A stretch of DNA of 64,000 bases, taken from the NCBI GenBank assembly GCA_963678705.1, contig OY783216.1:6634001-6698000 (forward strand), in the 5' to 3' direction. This document shows, piece after piece, positions 1 through 12,345 of this stretch. The translations under genes and the position numbers were made by a program. Numbering within the stretch: the stretch's first letter is position 1; each line of letters opens with the position of its first letter. This DNA comes from Panorpa germanica. Lineage: Eukaryota; Arthropoda; Insecta; Mecoptera; Panorpidae. Below the pieces are notes generated by a model. The model saw only the letters and a list, made by a program, of their open reading frames with translations. It was not told the origin of the DNA and ran no database searches.

Positions 1-1222
1 ACAATAATATAAAAATTGGGTGTTTACTTAATTGCATAGAAAGACACCCAAACCCAAACAGTATTAAAAACAAAATTTGTATTTTACAATAAATATTGGT
101 TACATTTTATATAAAGTAAGGACCTTAATTTGCAAGTCACGAATCAGACTAGTGATATATTCATTCGTTTGGTAATGGTAATAAAATTGTAGTGAAAACG
201 CAACTTTGGATTAAGCTTTTATTCCACAATATTAACAAACAAATTACTATCGTACTAGTAAAATTTATGATGCATGACATCAAAGAAAAATTTACAAAAT
301 AAGGTACTGAATCTACTAATATTTTTTTGCATTAGTTATCTTTATTTTTAACATCTTATGTTACATTTTGTGTCCAAATAAACATGGTCTCTCCCCCCAA
401 AAAACAATTTTTACGCCTCTGAACGAACACATATTTTACAACAATAAAAGCAGACAGAACAATGGTTATAATATGAGTACATACAATAATTTCACTGAGA
501 ATTTACTAGCCTTGGTATTTTATCCTATAGTATAGTATCGTTTCATTTTCATTTAGGTATATAACCTATACCTTCTTCTCAGTTCTCACATTGTTTACAT
601 TTTGTTTACATTCTATTCTATTTCCATACCTACTCATATTTTTCACACGCTATTACTTCAAAGTAAAGTAAACGAAGCCCTGAATGTTTATTCTGTGATA
701 GTGCAATACATTACCACTGTTCTGTTTATTTAATTATAAATAAAGCTGTTGTAATTATAATCAATAAAACACGTGTATATCTTGTCATTGTTAATCATAA
801 TTATCATTATTAATCATTGTGATTAAGGTAGTTCTGTTTATTGACAGTCAGTTAGTGCACTACGAATATAATATAAGCGAAGCGGTTAGTTCCAGTTGAA
901 AATGTTTGTGGAGGAAGGCTTTGACACACTACCAAATATGCTTGTATACACACATTCTAGAGTAATACAGAATTGAACGTAGAAATTTTGGAAAATACCA
1001 AATATTTGTTCATAACAAAAAAAACTATACAATATAACTCAAAAATTCTCTTACTGCTGTAGAAAATATAGTTTGAAATATATATGTGATTAAATTTTCA
1101 AATCGATGTGTAAAAAATTTGTCCGAGTTATATTTTCGGCCAGTTCAAAAGTGAGGTTTCGAAAAACAATGCCATTAAACTTATCAATATTATAAAAACG
1201 AATCGAGCAAAATTGCAGCACA
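1..1222. other. AT-rich intergenic sequence
   Basis: No open frame, splice-like exon or repeat shared with the rest of the window was seen. Confidence 0.6.
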
Positions 1223-1223
1223 A

Positions 1224-1770
1224 TGGGCTTGTGTCCTATGTCATAATTTCTATAAAAGTGTACTAAATATTGATAAAGTAGATTAAATCAATTATTTTTT
1301 AATAACTCCTTATATGTTAGGAGATATTAACAATTAAAAAAGTCATTTTGTCTCTTTAATCATTAAAGGGATTAACGTTGTACACATCCCAAATGCATGT
1401 TACATCACAACCGCTGCCAACCTTACAGCTCATAAATCTCTGCTATATGTATTTATATATCAAATATTATTTACAGCTATTTCAAGGAACAATAAAATTC
1501 TAATATTATGTCTGCCGTAGCAGGGTTAAATAAAATAAAAACTTATTATTCTTTGACTTGACTTAATTATTTCGACTACCAACAGCTACAAACCATTACC
1601 ACAGCACTGACCTACTCAACAAATAGCTGACGTTAAAATGCATTTCACGTCAACTATATTGCGTCGACTATATCTTCGTCAACATTTAGATATTTATTAA
1701 TATATTTATTAACATTAATTTCAATCAACAATTGAAAAATCGACCACTAAAAAATGAGGACACGAGCCCA
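1224..1770. mobile_element. Family A element (copy A1)
   Basis: It starts TGGGCTTGTGTCCT and ends with the inverse (one change, GGACACGAGCCCA). AATTGCAGCAC abuts both ends (1211-1221, 1771-1781), suggesting a target duplication of 11-13 bp. No coding potential. The internal part is shared with the other copies, for example CTCCTTATATGTTAGGAG. Confidence 0.8.
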
Positions 1771-1790
1771 AATTGCAGCACTATTCGAAA

Positions 1791-1955
1791 TGGGCTTGTC
1801 AACCACAATTAAATTTCTATAAAACAGTACATACATTGTATAAAGATGGCTAACATAACCTCAAATGTCCAATTATTTTTTAATAATAGCTCCTTATATT
1901 TTAGGAGGTATTAATAATTAAAAAAGTCGTTTTCTCTCTTTAATTATTAATGCAT
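1791..1955. mobile_element. Family A fragment (A12), one end
   Basis: It begins TGGGCTTGTC just 20 bp after copy A1 and follows the family for about 165 bp, including an AATAATAGCTCCTTATATTT region, before similarity stops. Confidence 0.65.
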
Positions 1956-2701
1956 GATGCGTTATATCCTACGACATGCCATCTCTTTTATGCAATAGAG
2001 ACGCACACTCGGTGTGTGTGATACGATTTACTCTTGACCCACGAAAATTTCCATAAATATATATATATAAGCTTTCTTAATGTACAACCGATATACATAT
2101 ATATATATATAACGCATATAATAAAAGAGAAATTAAGTACCTCGTCTTTAGATTACTTGAACAATGAATGATACTAGCTCAGCCTGTTTTATAAAATAGA
2201 CCATGCACTTTCGTTTCACATAAGTACTACCATCCATACATACTCCTATATATTTCTGCAGTGAGTACATATACGTCACATAAAATATCGCCATATATTT
2301 ATATATACAAAACGCATACATAAATGTGTTTTATTAATTTAAAATAAAAAATATGTTGAACTAGTTTCCAAGTTAACATATCGACCCGATCGTTTTACCT
2401 GGCAGATTGAAATGAAAATTGTTTCAGCTGCAATTGATATGAAATGCATACTGACATACTTATGAATCATTAAATTCTGCTAGTATACTCGTACATGCAG
2501 GATATTATTTAAAAAAAATTATTTCGCTTTTTTTATAATACGAGGATGGTATGTGCCTGAAATGATTGGTTTGATAGATTCAGAATAAACATTTAAAGGG
2601 TTAAAAAGTTTGTTCTGCTTAATGCGATAGATATTTCAGAGATGACTTTTGTTTTTAATGAAATCATAAGTAAAACTTATCTTGAGATATCAGGACATTA
2701 A
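1956..2701. other. Intergenic, TA dinucleotide runs
   Basis: Two short (TA)n runs flank 2060-2115; nothing else stands out. Confidence 0.6.
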
Positions 2702-3088
2702 TGGGCTTGTGTCCTATGTCTTAATTTCTATAAAACTGTACTATATATTGATAAAGTGGGTTACTAGAACCTTAAATGTTCAATTATTTTTTAATAACTA
2801 CTTACAGTGAGTGTAAAAAGTATTCGTACACCTCGGTATGCAGAAAGAAAAACGAATTTTCTAGGCTTCCTGGTATATATTTTCTAAAAAACAAAATAGT
2901 ATCAAACACTTCAAGGTTACAGCATTGTATTTATTAAAAAAAAAAAAGATTAAAAGAAAGACTGAGTGCGTGGTAAAAATAAATACGCACAATATATTCG
3001 AAATCACAAACAAAAAGTATTCGTACATTTCATAAATTAGTGATAAAATATAAAGAATTAGTGATGAAATAACAAAAAAATATAGTAA

Positions 3089-3543
3089 TTAATATTTTGT
3101 TGGTCCACCTCTTGCATTAATAATAGCTTGGAGTCTTCGTGGCATAGAATCAACTAGTTTAGAAGTGTAAGAAGACGGTATCAGAGCCCATTCCTCGCGA
3201 AGCGCGATTTTTAATGTTTCTTTATTCGAAATGTGTCGTGTTCGAATTTTTTTATCAAGATAATCCCACACATGCTCTATAACATTAATATCGGGTGATT
3301 GAGGAGGTATTTCAAGGTGTTTTGAAGTGTTAAAAGGATCCACATCTTGGTATTCCATGCTGTGTGCTTTGGATAATCATTATTAAAACCCATTTCTGTT
3401 ACACTTGCGGGAAGATTCTCTTTTAAGATATTAATATACACTTTTTGATCCATGATTCCATCAATAAATGCAAGTTTCCCCACTCCAGTAGCACTCATAC
3501 AACCCCAACCCAAACCGTATTTAAAAATATTATATTTAGACAC
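3089..3543 (-). pseudogene. Tc1 transposase 3' half, left arm
   Basis: This is the inverted copy of the right-arm transposase. It shares the frameshift before NTSKHLEIP and also has a 21-bp in-frame deletion that removes WIFLQDN with the second catalytic Asp, plus a 9-bp deletion near KYGG. Confidence 0.88.
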
Positions 3544-3573
3544 TGTTATACACTATTATATTTACACTGATGG

Positions 3574-4040
3574 TTGAAATACGGTGGTTCTGTTTTGGGT
3601 TGGGGTTGTATGAGTGCTACTGGAGTGGGGAAACTTGCATTTATTGATGGAATCATGGATCAAAAAGTGTATATTAATATCTTAAAAGAGAATCTTCCCG
3701 CCAGTGTAACAGAAATGGGTTTTAATAATGATTGGATATTTTTACAAGATAACGATCCAAAGCACACAGCATGGAATACCAAGATGTGGATCCTTTTAAC
3801 ACTTCCAAACACCTTGAAATACCTCCTCAATCACCCGATATTAATGTTATAGAGCATGTGTGGGATTATCTTGACAAAAAAATTCGAACACGACACATTT
3901 CGAATAAAGAAACATTAAAAATCCCGCTTCGCGAGGAATGGGCTCTGATACCGTCTTCTTACACTTCTAAACTAGTTGATTCTATGCCACGAAGACTCCA
4001 AGTTATTATTAATGCAAGAGGTGGCCCAACAAAATATTAA
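3574..4040 (+). pseudogene. Tc1 transposase 3' half, right arm
   Basis: The reading runs from KYGGSVLGWGCMSATGVG through FLQDNDPKHTAW, then continues in another frame with PPQSPDINVIEHVWDYL to ARGGPTKY. A one-base loss near 3800 (the Phe codon before NTSKHLEIP) breaks the frame. With the frame ignored, the second Asp and the Glu are separated by 34 residues, as in DD34E enzymes. The N-terminal half is absent. Confidence 0.88.
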
Positions 4041-4813
4041 TTACTATTTTTTTTTGTTATTTCATCACTAATTATTTATATTTTATCACTAATTTATGAA
4101 ATGTACGAATACTTTTTGTTTGTGATTTCGAATATATTGTGCGTATTTATTTTTACCACGCACTCAGTCTTTCTTTTAATCTTTTTTTTTTTTAATAAAT
4201 ACAATGCTGTAACCTTGAAGTGTTTGATACTATTTTGTTTTTTAGAAAATATATACCAGGAAGCCTAGAAAATTCGTTTTTCTTTCTGCATACCGAGGTG
4301 TACGAATACTTTTTACACTCACTGTATATGTTAGGAGATATTATCAATTAAAAAAAATCATTTTGTTTCTTTAATTATTAAAAGGATTCAAGGTTTTACA
4401 CATTCTAAATTCATGTGACATCACAACCGCTGACAACGTTACAGCTCATAAATATCTGCTATATGTATTTATATATCAAATTATCAAATATTATTTACAG
4501 CTATTTCAAGGAATAAAATAAAAACTTATTATTCTTTGACTTGACTTGATTATTTCGACTACCAACGGCTACTAAACATTACCACAGCACTGACCTAATC
4601 AACAAATAACTGACGTTAGAATGCATTTCACGTCATACAAATATGGCCGACCATTTCTAGCGCTAAAACTACAATTCAAATTTTTAATTGCTATATCTCC
4701 GTCAACATTTAGATATTTAATAAAATAGACACGCCAATACTCATTTACTCGTATTAAAATCAATTTCAATCAATAATTGAAAAATCGACCACTAAAAAAT
4801 GAGAACACAAGCC

Positions 4814-5261
4814 ATTTCTAGAACACTTATGTCAAATTATAGACCAAATGGCGGGAAAAAGTCACCTTCTATTGATACAAAATTTACAATAAGTAGCACA
4901 AAATTTGAGAGCTTCTTTGTATAAAATAAATAATTGCCTTGCGTAACAAACAAGTAAGTTATAATTATGTGATAATAATTATTATTTAAAACAAAGAATC
5001 GTTTAAAATTTGTCACGTATGTGTTCCCAAGTGACTAATTCTTTTCTTAAGAAGGCACAGGCACATACTAATAATACAGTTTCTATTCAATAAGAAATTT
5101 ATCTTCAATTGAATACTTAATTATATACGAATTTGTCACAAATTGTTTATACTTTCTTAGTTGAGATATTATTGTAGAAACTTGTCATTTTTATTTGGGA
5201 ACCTGACAATTTTCTTTAAAATGTTGATAATTTAAGATATTAGGATCTAATCAGGTAATAG
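4814..5261. other. Intergenic, nothing recognised
   Basis: Divergent A/T-rich sequence between family A copy A2 and the SINE-like head. Confidence 0.6.
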
Positions 5262-5335
5262 ACGACTCAGTGGGCGAGAGAATTAGATGCTTGATGCTAA
5301 CTGCTATGTCTTCGGGTTACATCCCCGGGCCATAA
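5262..5335 (+). repeat. tRNA-derived SINE-like head
   Basis: GACTCAGTGGGCGAGAG resembles a polymerase III A box and GGGTTACATCCCCG a B box, about 40 bp apart. It is too divergent to be a tRNA gene. The tail is AT-rich, without a clear end. Confidence 0.4.
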
Positions 5336-6120
5336 TTATATTTTTTGGTTTTGGTTGTTAAGAAACTTATTTTAATAAGTTAAATTGATTATGTACCTAA
5401 TCATAAACTTATTAGGTAGCAGGGGCGGCCTTAGCCATTGCGAGGCACTTGTCCTTTGTATAATTTATGTAAATTGTAAGTAAGTTTTTTTTGATGATAA
5501 TTGACGAGAAATAAAATTTTATTTTAGAAGTTTTATAAAAGTTAACAAGCACAAAGACGACAAACATTAATGATGATAAACTAAGGTACATGAATGTTTT
5601 AAAAGATATACGCAGTGATTCTAGTGAGCTTTCTAAAGAGCGAGGCGCGAGATTGTAATACATATTTAGCAATGATTTTTTCTACTTAGGTTGTTGCGCG
5701 AGAATGCGTGGCCTCGGGCGGCAGAAAAACTGTCAACATGATAAATGGTCGTCAGTAATAGACCAACATTAAATAAATTTTTAAAAATAATCAGATAATT
5801 AGTAAAGAGTCAAAAAATTAAAATTACGAGTATTACCTGTATCGTTTGTTCTCATACTACGCATGCATAAGTGTTTCTCGCTTACCCATTGATAGATGTT
5901 AATCAATAACATCAATCTTTCATGGCTCTACAATATGATCTAAAAAAAATTACGACGTAATATTGCGAAAGTTTTTAGTTTTAAAACATATTAACGACAA
6001 ATGTCTACAAACCTGCTGCTGTTTTAAAAAAATAATTTACTAATTCCAATTATAAAATTTCGTTAACGGTAACAAAGATAACAATCAGGAACAGTAACAA
6101 GAAGTTTAAAGACAATTGGT
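5336..6120. other. Intergenic with a possible hAT-like scrap
   Basis: CAGGGGCGGCCTTAGCCATT (5419) and CCTCGGGCGGCAG (5712) recall hAT-type ends, but no matching target duplication was found. Confidence 0.4.
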
Positions 6121-6166
6121 CTCGTGCCTTCTTAAGTAGAGTGCAGCAGTCTATAACCGGTGAACG

Positions 6167-6304
6167 ATGGAGGAGGAGGTGGCGGACGCTGAAGAGCGTC
6201 GATTCAGCATTTCGTGTCTTGTCGTTGCGTGGTCGTTGTCATCGGTCGACGGTCGCGACTTTACTCTATGTACCATGCAGATTATGCGAGGCTTATTTTG
6301 TTAA
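6167..6304 (+). CDS. Short open frame in a GC-rich island, unrecognised
   Basis: From ATG 6167 a 45-residue frame starts MEEEVADAEERRFSIS and ends at TAA 6302-6304. The island (about 6150-6290) is clearly richer in G+C than its surroundings. The preceding ACCGGTGAACG gives a fair start context. An AATAAA follows at about 6391. I recognise no family; it could be a first exon, a transcribed non-coding segment or a repeat. Confidence 0.25.
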   Translation: MEEEVADAEERRFSISCLVVAWSLSSVDGRDFTLCTMQIMRGLFC

Positions 6305-6419
6305 GCCTTTATTATTGCTCTATTATGTGTATTGTTTATCTCACAATATCTGTTACGTCATACAAGGAATAATATATTGTTTATTTATAATAAAGGCCGA
6401 GTAAATGTATAATACAAGT

Positions 6420-7736
6420 TGAAATAATATTGTGATAATATGTAGCAATAAAGTTCATTTAATTTGTATACAAAAAATTACTTATATATGTATATGTATA
6501 TATATAAAACAAACCGTCGATAATTTTATGAATAAATGTAATTAATACTTTGTATAAGAAATCATATACATACATTTTATAAAACTTCTAAAACATAATA
6601 TGTATTGCACAATCTTTTATTAATTAATATTAATAATATTTTAATTGATATTAACTTTAAATAAATTTTTATTTTTATAATGTCAAGTGTTTTGATTTTG
6701 TTTAGTTTCTTCATAATTATTTACATAATGTCGGCCTATTTCTACAAATATTTGGAAATTTGTATGTTGACTAATACCGCTGTCTAAAAATTGTCTAGGA
6801 AATGTTATCAAAATCAATATTTTTTCTCAGACCTCGCTCAATGGTTTGGGTCAATCTCCGCCTGGAACAGTCATTATATAACAGTCAATAGAGTTACATC
6901 AAGTCTTGTTTATAAATAATATTATACCAATATTATAAACGGCTTATGATTTGTAATTATTAAATTCTAATTATTCCTGACGGTAGATATAATTGACTTT
7001 GCGTGAAAGCTAAAAAAAGGCCACCATTAACCTCTGTAAATCATATTAAGTGACTATTATGAAGATTAAAATGATTCCATATTACGCATTTTTGATGGAA
7101 CCTTCAAATAATATTAATCAAACATATTTACTTTAGTCAGATATTTGTGTATCTAATTTTTATGTGAAAGAACTACCTTAACTATATTTGTATTGGAAGA
7201 TAAGTAATTTATATATTAAATAAATAAACACCAAAATTATTTACGTACTTACATAGTAACTAGATAACAAAACGACCGAAGTAATAAAAGTAATCCAAAC
7301 ACAATCGGAGCAAACAAATCTGCTGGCTAACAAAGTAACCTCAAAGTTGTGTATTCAACTGAAAGGTATACAATGATAATCGTGCTTCATAAGCACTGGA
7401 CGCAATCGCAAACAAATAGCACTAAATTCTTGAACTTCACTAGCACTACTCGAAATTACAACAGTTTTTAGAGCGTGTTAAACACGATCAATAATAATTT
7501 ATTAAATCGATAGACGAAGTCAACTGAAGTAATCACTATGAGACTCTTTAGAGAGTAGAAGTTGCCTTTGCACTAAACGAAAAACAAATTATCTTGGTTT
7601 ACTATACTACGAATTGTGTGTGTGATTCACAAAGTTTGGCAAGTCGCTGGCCGGTGAATGTGAAGTTTTGAACTGGTGCCAATTGTTCCGGGGGTGGGGG
7701 CTGATCTCTCTGATAATGTACAACAGTGATTCCAAA
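6420..7736. other. Intergenic, nothing recognised
   Basis: A G-rich patch at about 7685-7700 is the only compositional break. Confidence 0.55.
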
Positions 7737-7925
7737 CCATTTTATCACTCACTGCTTTAATTTAATTTTGTATTTAATTTAAATTGTTTAGCATACAGTA
7801 CCATTTTTAATTTAAATTAGTTTTTAAGTTTTCTTAGTTTTATTAGAACCTTACAAGGTCCAATGTTTTAAATTAAGAAAAACTATATTATATTATAACC
7901 TTCAAAATGTGACAATCTATCAACA
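7737..7925. mobile_element. Family B fragment, inverted
   Basis: It starts at the TIR part TTTTATCACTCACTGC and runs through CCTTACAAGGTCCAATG to AAAATGTGACAATCT. Confidence 0.7.
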
Positions 7926-8788
7926 AACATCTGTCAAACATTAAACAAATTCAATACCGAAATATAGAAAATAACCGCTGGAGAACACTGTGTGCAGTTG
8001 TTATATTAATATTATATAATATTGAGATAATTCTATAACCCACATATTTGTCGCTCAGAATTAGGCCAATTCCTTTTTTAATGCAATAAATAACACTTCT
8101 TTTAGTTAATAAGGAATTGAATTCTATAATATATTAAATTTTCTCGATTTATTTTTTTAACTTAACCGCATTGGTTTTTGAGCAACTCATCTGACATGAA
8201 GCTTCTTCACCATAATCAGGCGAGAGAGTTCATAATTTCGTGAAACAATAATTTTAATGAGGAACACCGTTTAAGAACCACTGAGGCAATGTACATACAT
8301 TATGACAATGTGCAGTAACGGCAGTCTAGCGTTTAAAAGATTGCAGAGACAACATGTGACAGGGGCCACACTGCTGATGTCACTCATTATTGGGTCTAAG
8401 ATACTCATAGATATGTTTGTTAAATAAACATGAATCAAGTGAACAAAAAATGACTCAGTAGTCATATAATATTAGTACATATATTATTTATTAGAAAAGC
8501 ATCTAGACTATTTGTTATTATGAATAAGAACTAAAAGTAAATATACAAGTTGAGTATCAACAAAGAAAGTAATGCAAGTGATTACTAAATTTCTAAAAAT
8601 ATCAACAGATCACTAGTTTGCGCAATCTGTTAGAGTTAGAGAGTTTGCAACATACACATCTTATTTTTATAGTAGGATTGCGTATGCCGAACATTTTGGC
8701 TGTGCCTGTTTCCAATCAATTTGGGTTTGTTTGCCCATTAATTTTATAAATTATTAGCCATAAAAATCCTTATACTAAGAAGACATAT
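7926..8788. other. Intergenic, nothing recognised
   Basis: A 64-codon frame at 8271-8465 on the minus strand looks like chance. Confidence 0.55.
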
Positions 8789-8915
8789 AAATGGCGCCAA
8801 TAGTGCCCAAATCTATATGATTTTTAGATAGTACCAACGTTCTAATGATATGCAATAATAATTTACGAATTACAGTGGTTTTAGTGATACTTTTGTAATT
8901 TTCAAAGCAATGAAC
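8789..8915. repeat. Family G repeat, copy 1
   Basis: It shares ATCTATATGAT, TAGATAGTACCAAC and TTTACGAATTACAGTGGTTT with 55044-55190 (inverted) and 23045-23195. Confidence 0.6.
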
Positions 8916-8988
8916 TACTCTGAATTGGGTGTGTTGATAAAGCATTGCTTTTTAATGTGAAAAATACCGTTTAAGCAAAGGCTGGAAA

Positions 8989-9302
8989 TGCCGTAACAGG
9001 GTTAAATAAAATAAAAACTTATTATTCTTTGACTTGACTTGATTATTTCGACTACCAACCGCTACAAAACATTACTACAGCACTGATCTAATCAACAAAT
9101 AACTGACGTTAAAATGCATTGCACGTCATACAAATATGTCCGACCATTTCTAGCGCTAAAACTATAATTCAAACTTTTAATTGCTATATCTCCGTCAACA
9201 TTTAGATATTTAATAAAATAGACACGCCAATACACATTTATTAACATCAATTTCAATCAACAATTGAAAAATTAACTACTAAAAAATAAGGACACAAGCC
9301 CA
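8989..9302. mobile_element. Family A fragment (A3)
   Basis: Only the half ending in GGACACAAGCCCA is present. It includes the shared TTATTCTTTGACTTGACTTG and TATCTCCGTCAACATTTAG segments. Confidence 0.75.
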
Positions 9303-10951
9303 TTTTAAATGTTAATTGCAATGAATATAATTAATAATTTTTAAAAGGAACTAATTTAATTTGCCCTTTTAGTGTTCTATCCCTAATCGAAAAAGGTCAA
9401 AACCAAAAAAAGAAAACAGAACTACATTGTAAAAAGAAAACACTAAAAGATGTGAGTATTTTATTTTAAAAACTTTTCTTTTTACATGACTCATCCAATT
9501 TCCTAAAGTTCAATGTATCAACCACAATCCAATTAACGTCTGTGTGTGTGTGTCTTTCTAATAAAGGATGGAAGGTCAAAGTTATTTTTGTAAATGAATA
9601 GATACGAGGATAATATGTCTCATGTATTCTCGTGTCTATCTTCTCTACGATCTTAAAGATAGCCGGACTACTAATACATTGACATTTTAGTTAGGAAGGA
9701 AACCAAATAACGATGATAACGTGGTACAAATATATCAACAAGAATATATGAAATATTTGTATGTGGAATTATGATTAATAATTAATATGTTATAAGTTTT
9801 AACATTATTATAATTATTTAGTTTTTAGTCTCTAAGGATTTAATATGTAGTAGGTAATGTTTAAAGGTTTTAAACAGACATTGAACCATAGATAGAAATA
9901 CAAAGATTTAATGTGGATCAGACTAATGTCTAGACATAACTATTGGATTTATTTGTTTAATGATAATTGCTTAGGATAACGGTTATGTGTAATCCAGATC
10001 AGTTTGTAATTTTAAGTAATAAGAATTTCCGATAGTGTATAAAAGTCTAGCGATTCTTGAATCACTCTCTCTCTCTCTTTTGTAAGTCTGACGTATTATT
10101 GTAGCTAAAAAACCGTAATTTAATAATTAAACTTTTAAAAGATAAAAATAAGTTTTTAATCATAATTGTGTATGATTGTCTGCCCCTGCCCTACGGACGC
10201 CCGTGTTCATTACACAGCTGTCTATGTTATCTGTTATACACATGTATTACCGCAGTATATTGAAATCTGTAAATGCTAAAAGTGATCGATAGTGTATTTT
10301 CTGTCATAAATAAGTGAATCATTATTATCTTTAGCATATTGAAAAGATAGTGGAATGATACCATTGAAGTAATATGTAATCCATACTTTGATATAGTTTA
10401 AACCCTCTTGACTTATTAAATGAAGTGATGTGATGGATATGAAATTTGAAACTCTTTTTAATATAATTAAGGTTACACTGAACCAATTTAAAAAAATATG
10501 TATTTTAAATAATGGATAAAAATAATGATATATATATATATAATATTTATATAATATATAAATATAATTTTGGAGACCATTTCTTAAGTTTGGTACAGTT
10601 TAAATCGAACAAGAAAGCAAATAATTTTTACGTTTTCCGAATCCTGTAGAATATAAAAGAAAATATCGTCCCCCTATATTTTTGGATGCACGAGAACATA
10701 AAATAGGGTGGCAGGGGTGAGGGGGTGTTATAATATTGCCTGTGTCCTAAAATTTTGCACGAACGCATTTTTTTGGTAAACGTACAAGATGAAATATCTT
10801 CAATTTTTATTTAATTCTTTTTGCGACCTTTTACTATTATGGCAGATTATATAAGTTTACGATTGTTTATATACATAACGAATTCAATTTGATAACAACC
10901 AAACTCAGAAAATATAATTCTATGTCATCTCACCTTTAATTTACCAGTTAG
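9303..10951. other. Intergenic with simple repeats
   Basis: (GT)n at 9539-9552, (CT)n near 10067-10078 and (TA)n near 10531-10560; no gene. Confidence 0.6.
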
Positions 10952-11340
10952 TAAAGCCTCATTCTCACTTACTGTTTTGATATTTAATTTACTGCTTTTA
11001 TTTAATATTGTAATCTAGATTTCAGGTTCTCGTTTAAGCATTCCTTTTCACATTTGTGTTTTAATTTAAGTTTAGTTAATTTAGTTGGTGCGTACGCATC
11101 GTTAGTAATATAAATTTTGACAATTCGACAAAATAGTATGTGAAATAATTAAAATTGATATTTCTAATAACAATTAGTAATAGATATTGTTTTCACTTCT
11201 ATATTTTTTCAAAAACTGGCATTAAACTTCTTTTAAAAGTAAATCCTACTGCATTGTGACAGATTGTCACAATTTGGAGGTTATAATATAGTTTTTCTTC
11301 ATTAAATTTATTTATTTAAAACATTGGACCTTGTAAGGGA
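10952..11340. mobile_element. Family B element, truncated
   Basis: It begins TAAAGCCTCATTCTCACTTA and follows the family up to ATTGGACCTTGTAAGG. The far terminus is missing. Confidence 0.72.
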
Positions 11341-11937
11341 TGATACTTAAGTCTGTTTCTTTCTTCGTGGTTCAGGATAATTATTACAATTCTTTACAAT
11401 TACAATTTATTAGTGGAAAATCTTGAACATATTCAATTGGTAAATAACAAGTTGCTGGACCCCGTGCCATCTGAAACATTTATATAATATGATCTGCAAG
11501 ATGATTCGAGATTCGGGGTCCGGACAGATGTCCCAATTCATCCAAGTTGAAGAGAATTCCGCTTCGCTTTGAGTAGATTCAGTTTTATTCACTTGGATAA
11601 TAAAACTATGTTAAACTAGTAATCATAAAATGTAACATAATTGTAATGTGATGATGTTAAACTAAAAGTATGGGTATATGAACGTTGATATACGAGTATC
11701 TTGCAAGTATAGCGGCCATTGATGAAGCTAACATGTGCGAGGCACACGCACTCCAAATAGCTGTTGAGAAACTGGCAAGATAATGATAGCAGCACCGAAA
11801 AAACATATCATGCATTTGTAATGTATTCAAACGATTTTGTTACAAGATAATATATTAAATAATATTCAATATTTTGCAATCTATTGCTTGTAATAGATAG
11901 ATATTTGTAATTTACTATTATTATTCATTATATTAAT

Positions 11938-12345
11938 TGTGTGCCTTTCGGCTTTACAATCTACATTATTATATTCCTTAATGCATTTCATATAAATTCA
12001 AAGTTAAAAACTAAACTTAAACTATTCTAGACTATTACTACTTCGAATAGTACTTTCTGTTTCTTCTTTTCTTGATCCTCTCTCTTCATGCCCCCTACTC
12101 CTCCTTTATTCACACCGTTTCCTGCTTCTCCTTCCTTATTGCCTATATCTTCATCTATCACCTCTTGCCTTCCTTGTCTCCTCTCGACAAACCCTCTATT
12201 ATCTTTTCGCTATCCTTCCTGCCTTCTCTCTTCATTTTCACTTCTCCACTTATGTCTATTACATGCATAAACGCTCTATCTTTACAATTTCCTCTTGACT
12301 TTCTTACTTTACTATTTCTTCTTGACTCTCTTCCTTTACTATGTT
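11938..12345 (-). mobile_element. LINE-type 3' end with the GCCGAAAGGC tail
   Basis: On the minus strand this is a purine-rich segment ending in GTAGATTGTAAAGCCGAAAG. It matches 52840-53275, including GTAATAGACATAAGTGGAGA, and shares its tail with the LINE at 13252-14451. The apparent open frames on the other strand are low-complexity. Confidence 0.7.

Larger units (their letters stand above)
2805..4324. mobile_element. Palindromic Tc1-like transposon derivative
   Basis: The termini CAGTGAGTGTAAAAAGTATT and its inverse are flanked by TA (2803-2804, 4325-4326). The element is nearly one large inverted repeat: left arm 2805 to about 3541, right arm about 3590-4324, with a spacer of about 50 bp. 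Each arm carries the terminal region plus the 3' half of a Tc1 DD34E transposase. The first catalytic Asp and the DNA-binding domain are missing from both, so neither arm can encode an active enzyme. It sits inside a family A repeat. Confidence 0.9.
2702..4813. mobile_element. Family A element (copy A2), interrupted by Tc1
   Basis: The left part is 2702-2804 and the right part 4325-4813. The Tc1-like element lies between them at a TA in a segment that reads uninterrupted in other copies. Without the insertion it is about 590 bp. The right terminus has lost one C (ACAAGCCA). Confidence 0.8.

Noticed and set aside
5419-5735. CAGGGGCGGCC...GGGCGGCAG pair as a hAT element
   Set aside because: The inner sequences do not form a convincing inverted repeat and no 8-bp duplication flanks them.
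10187-10205. CTGCCCCTGCC...GACGCCCGTG and the similar 28552-28576 as a shared element
   Set aside because: Similarity is limited to about 30 bp and no boundaries can be set.
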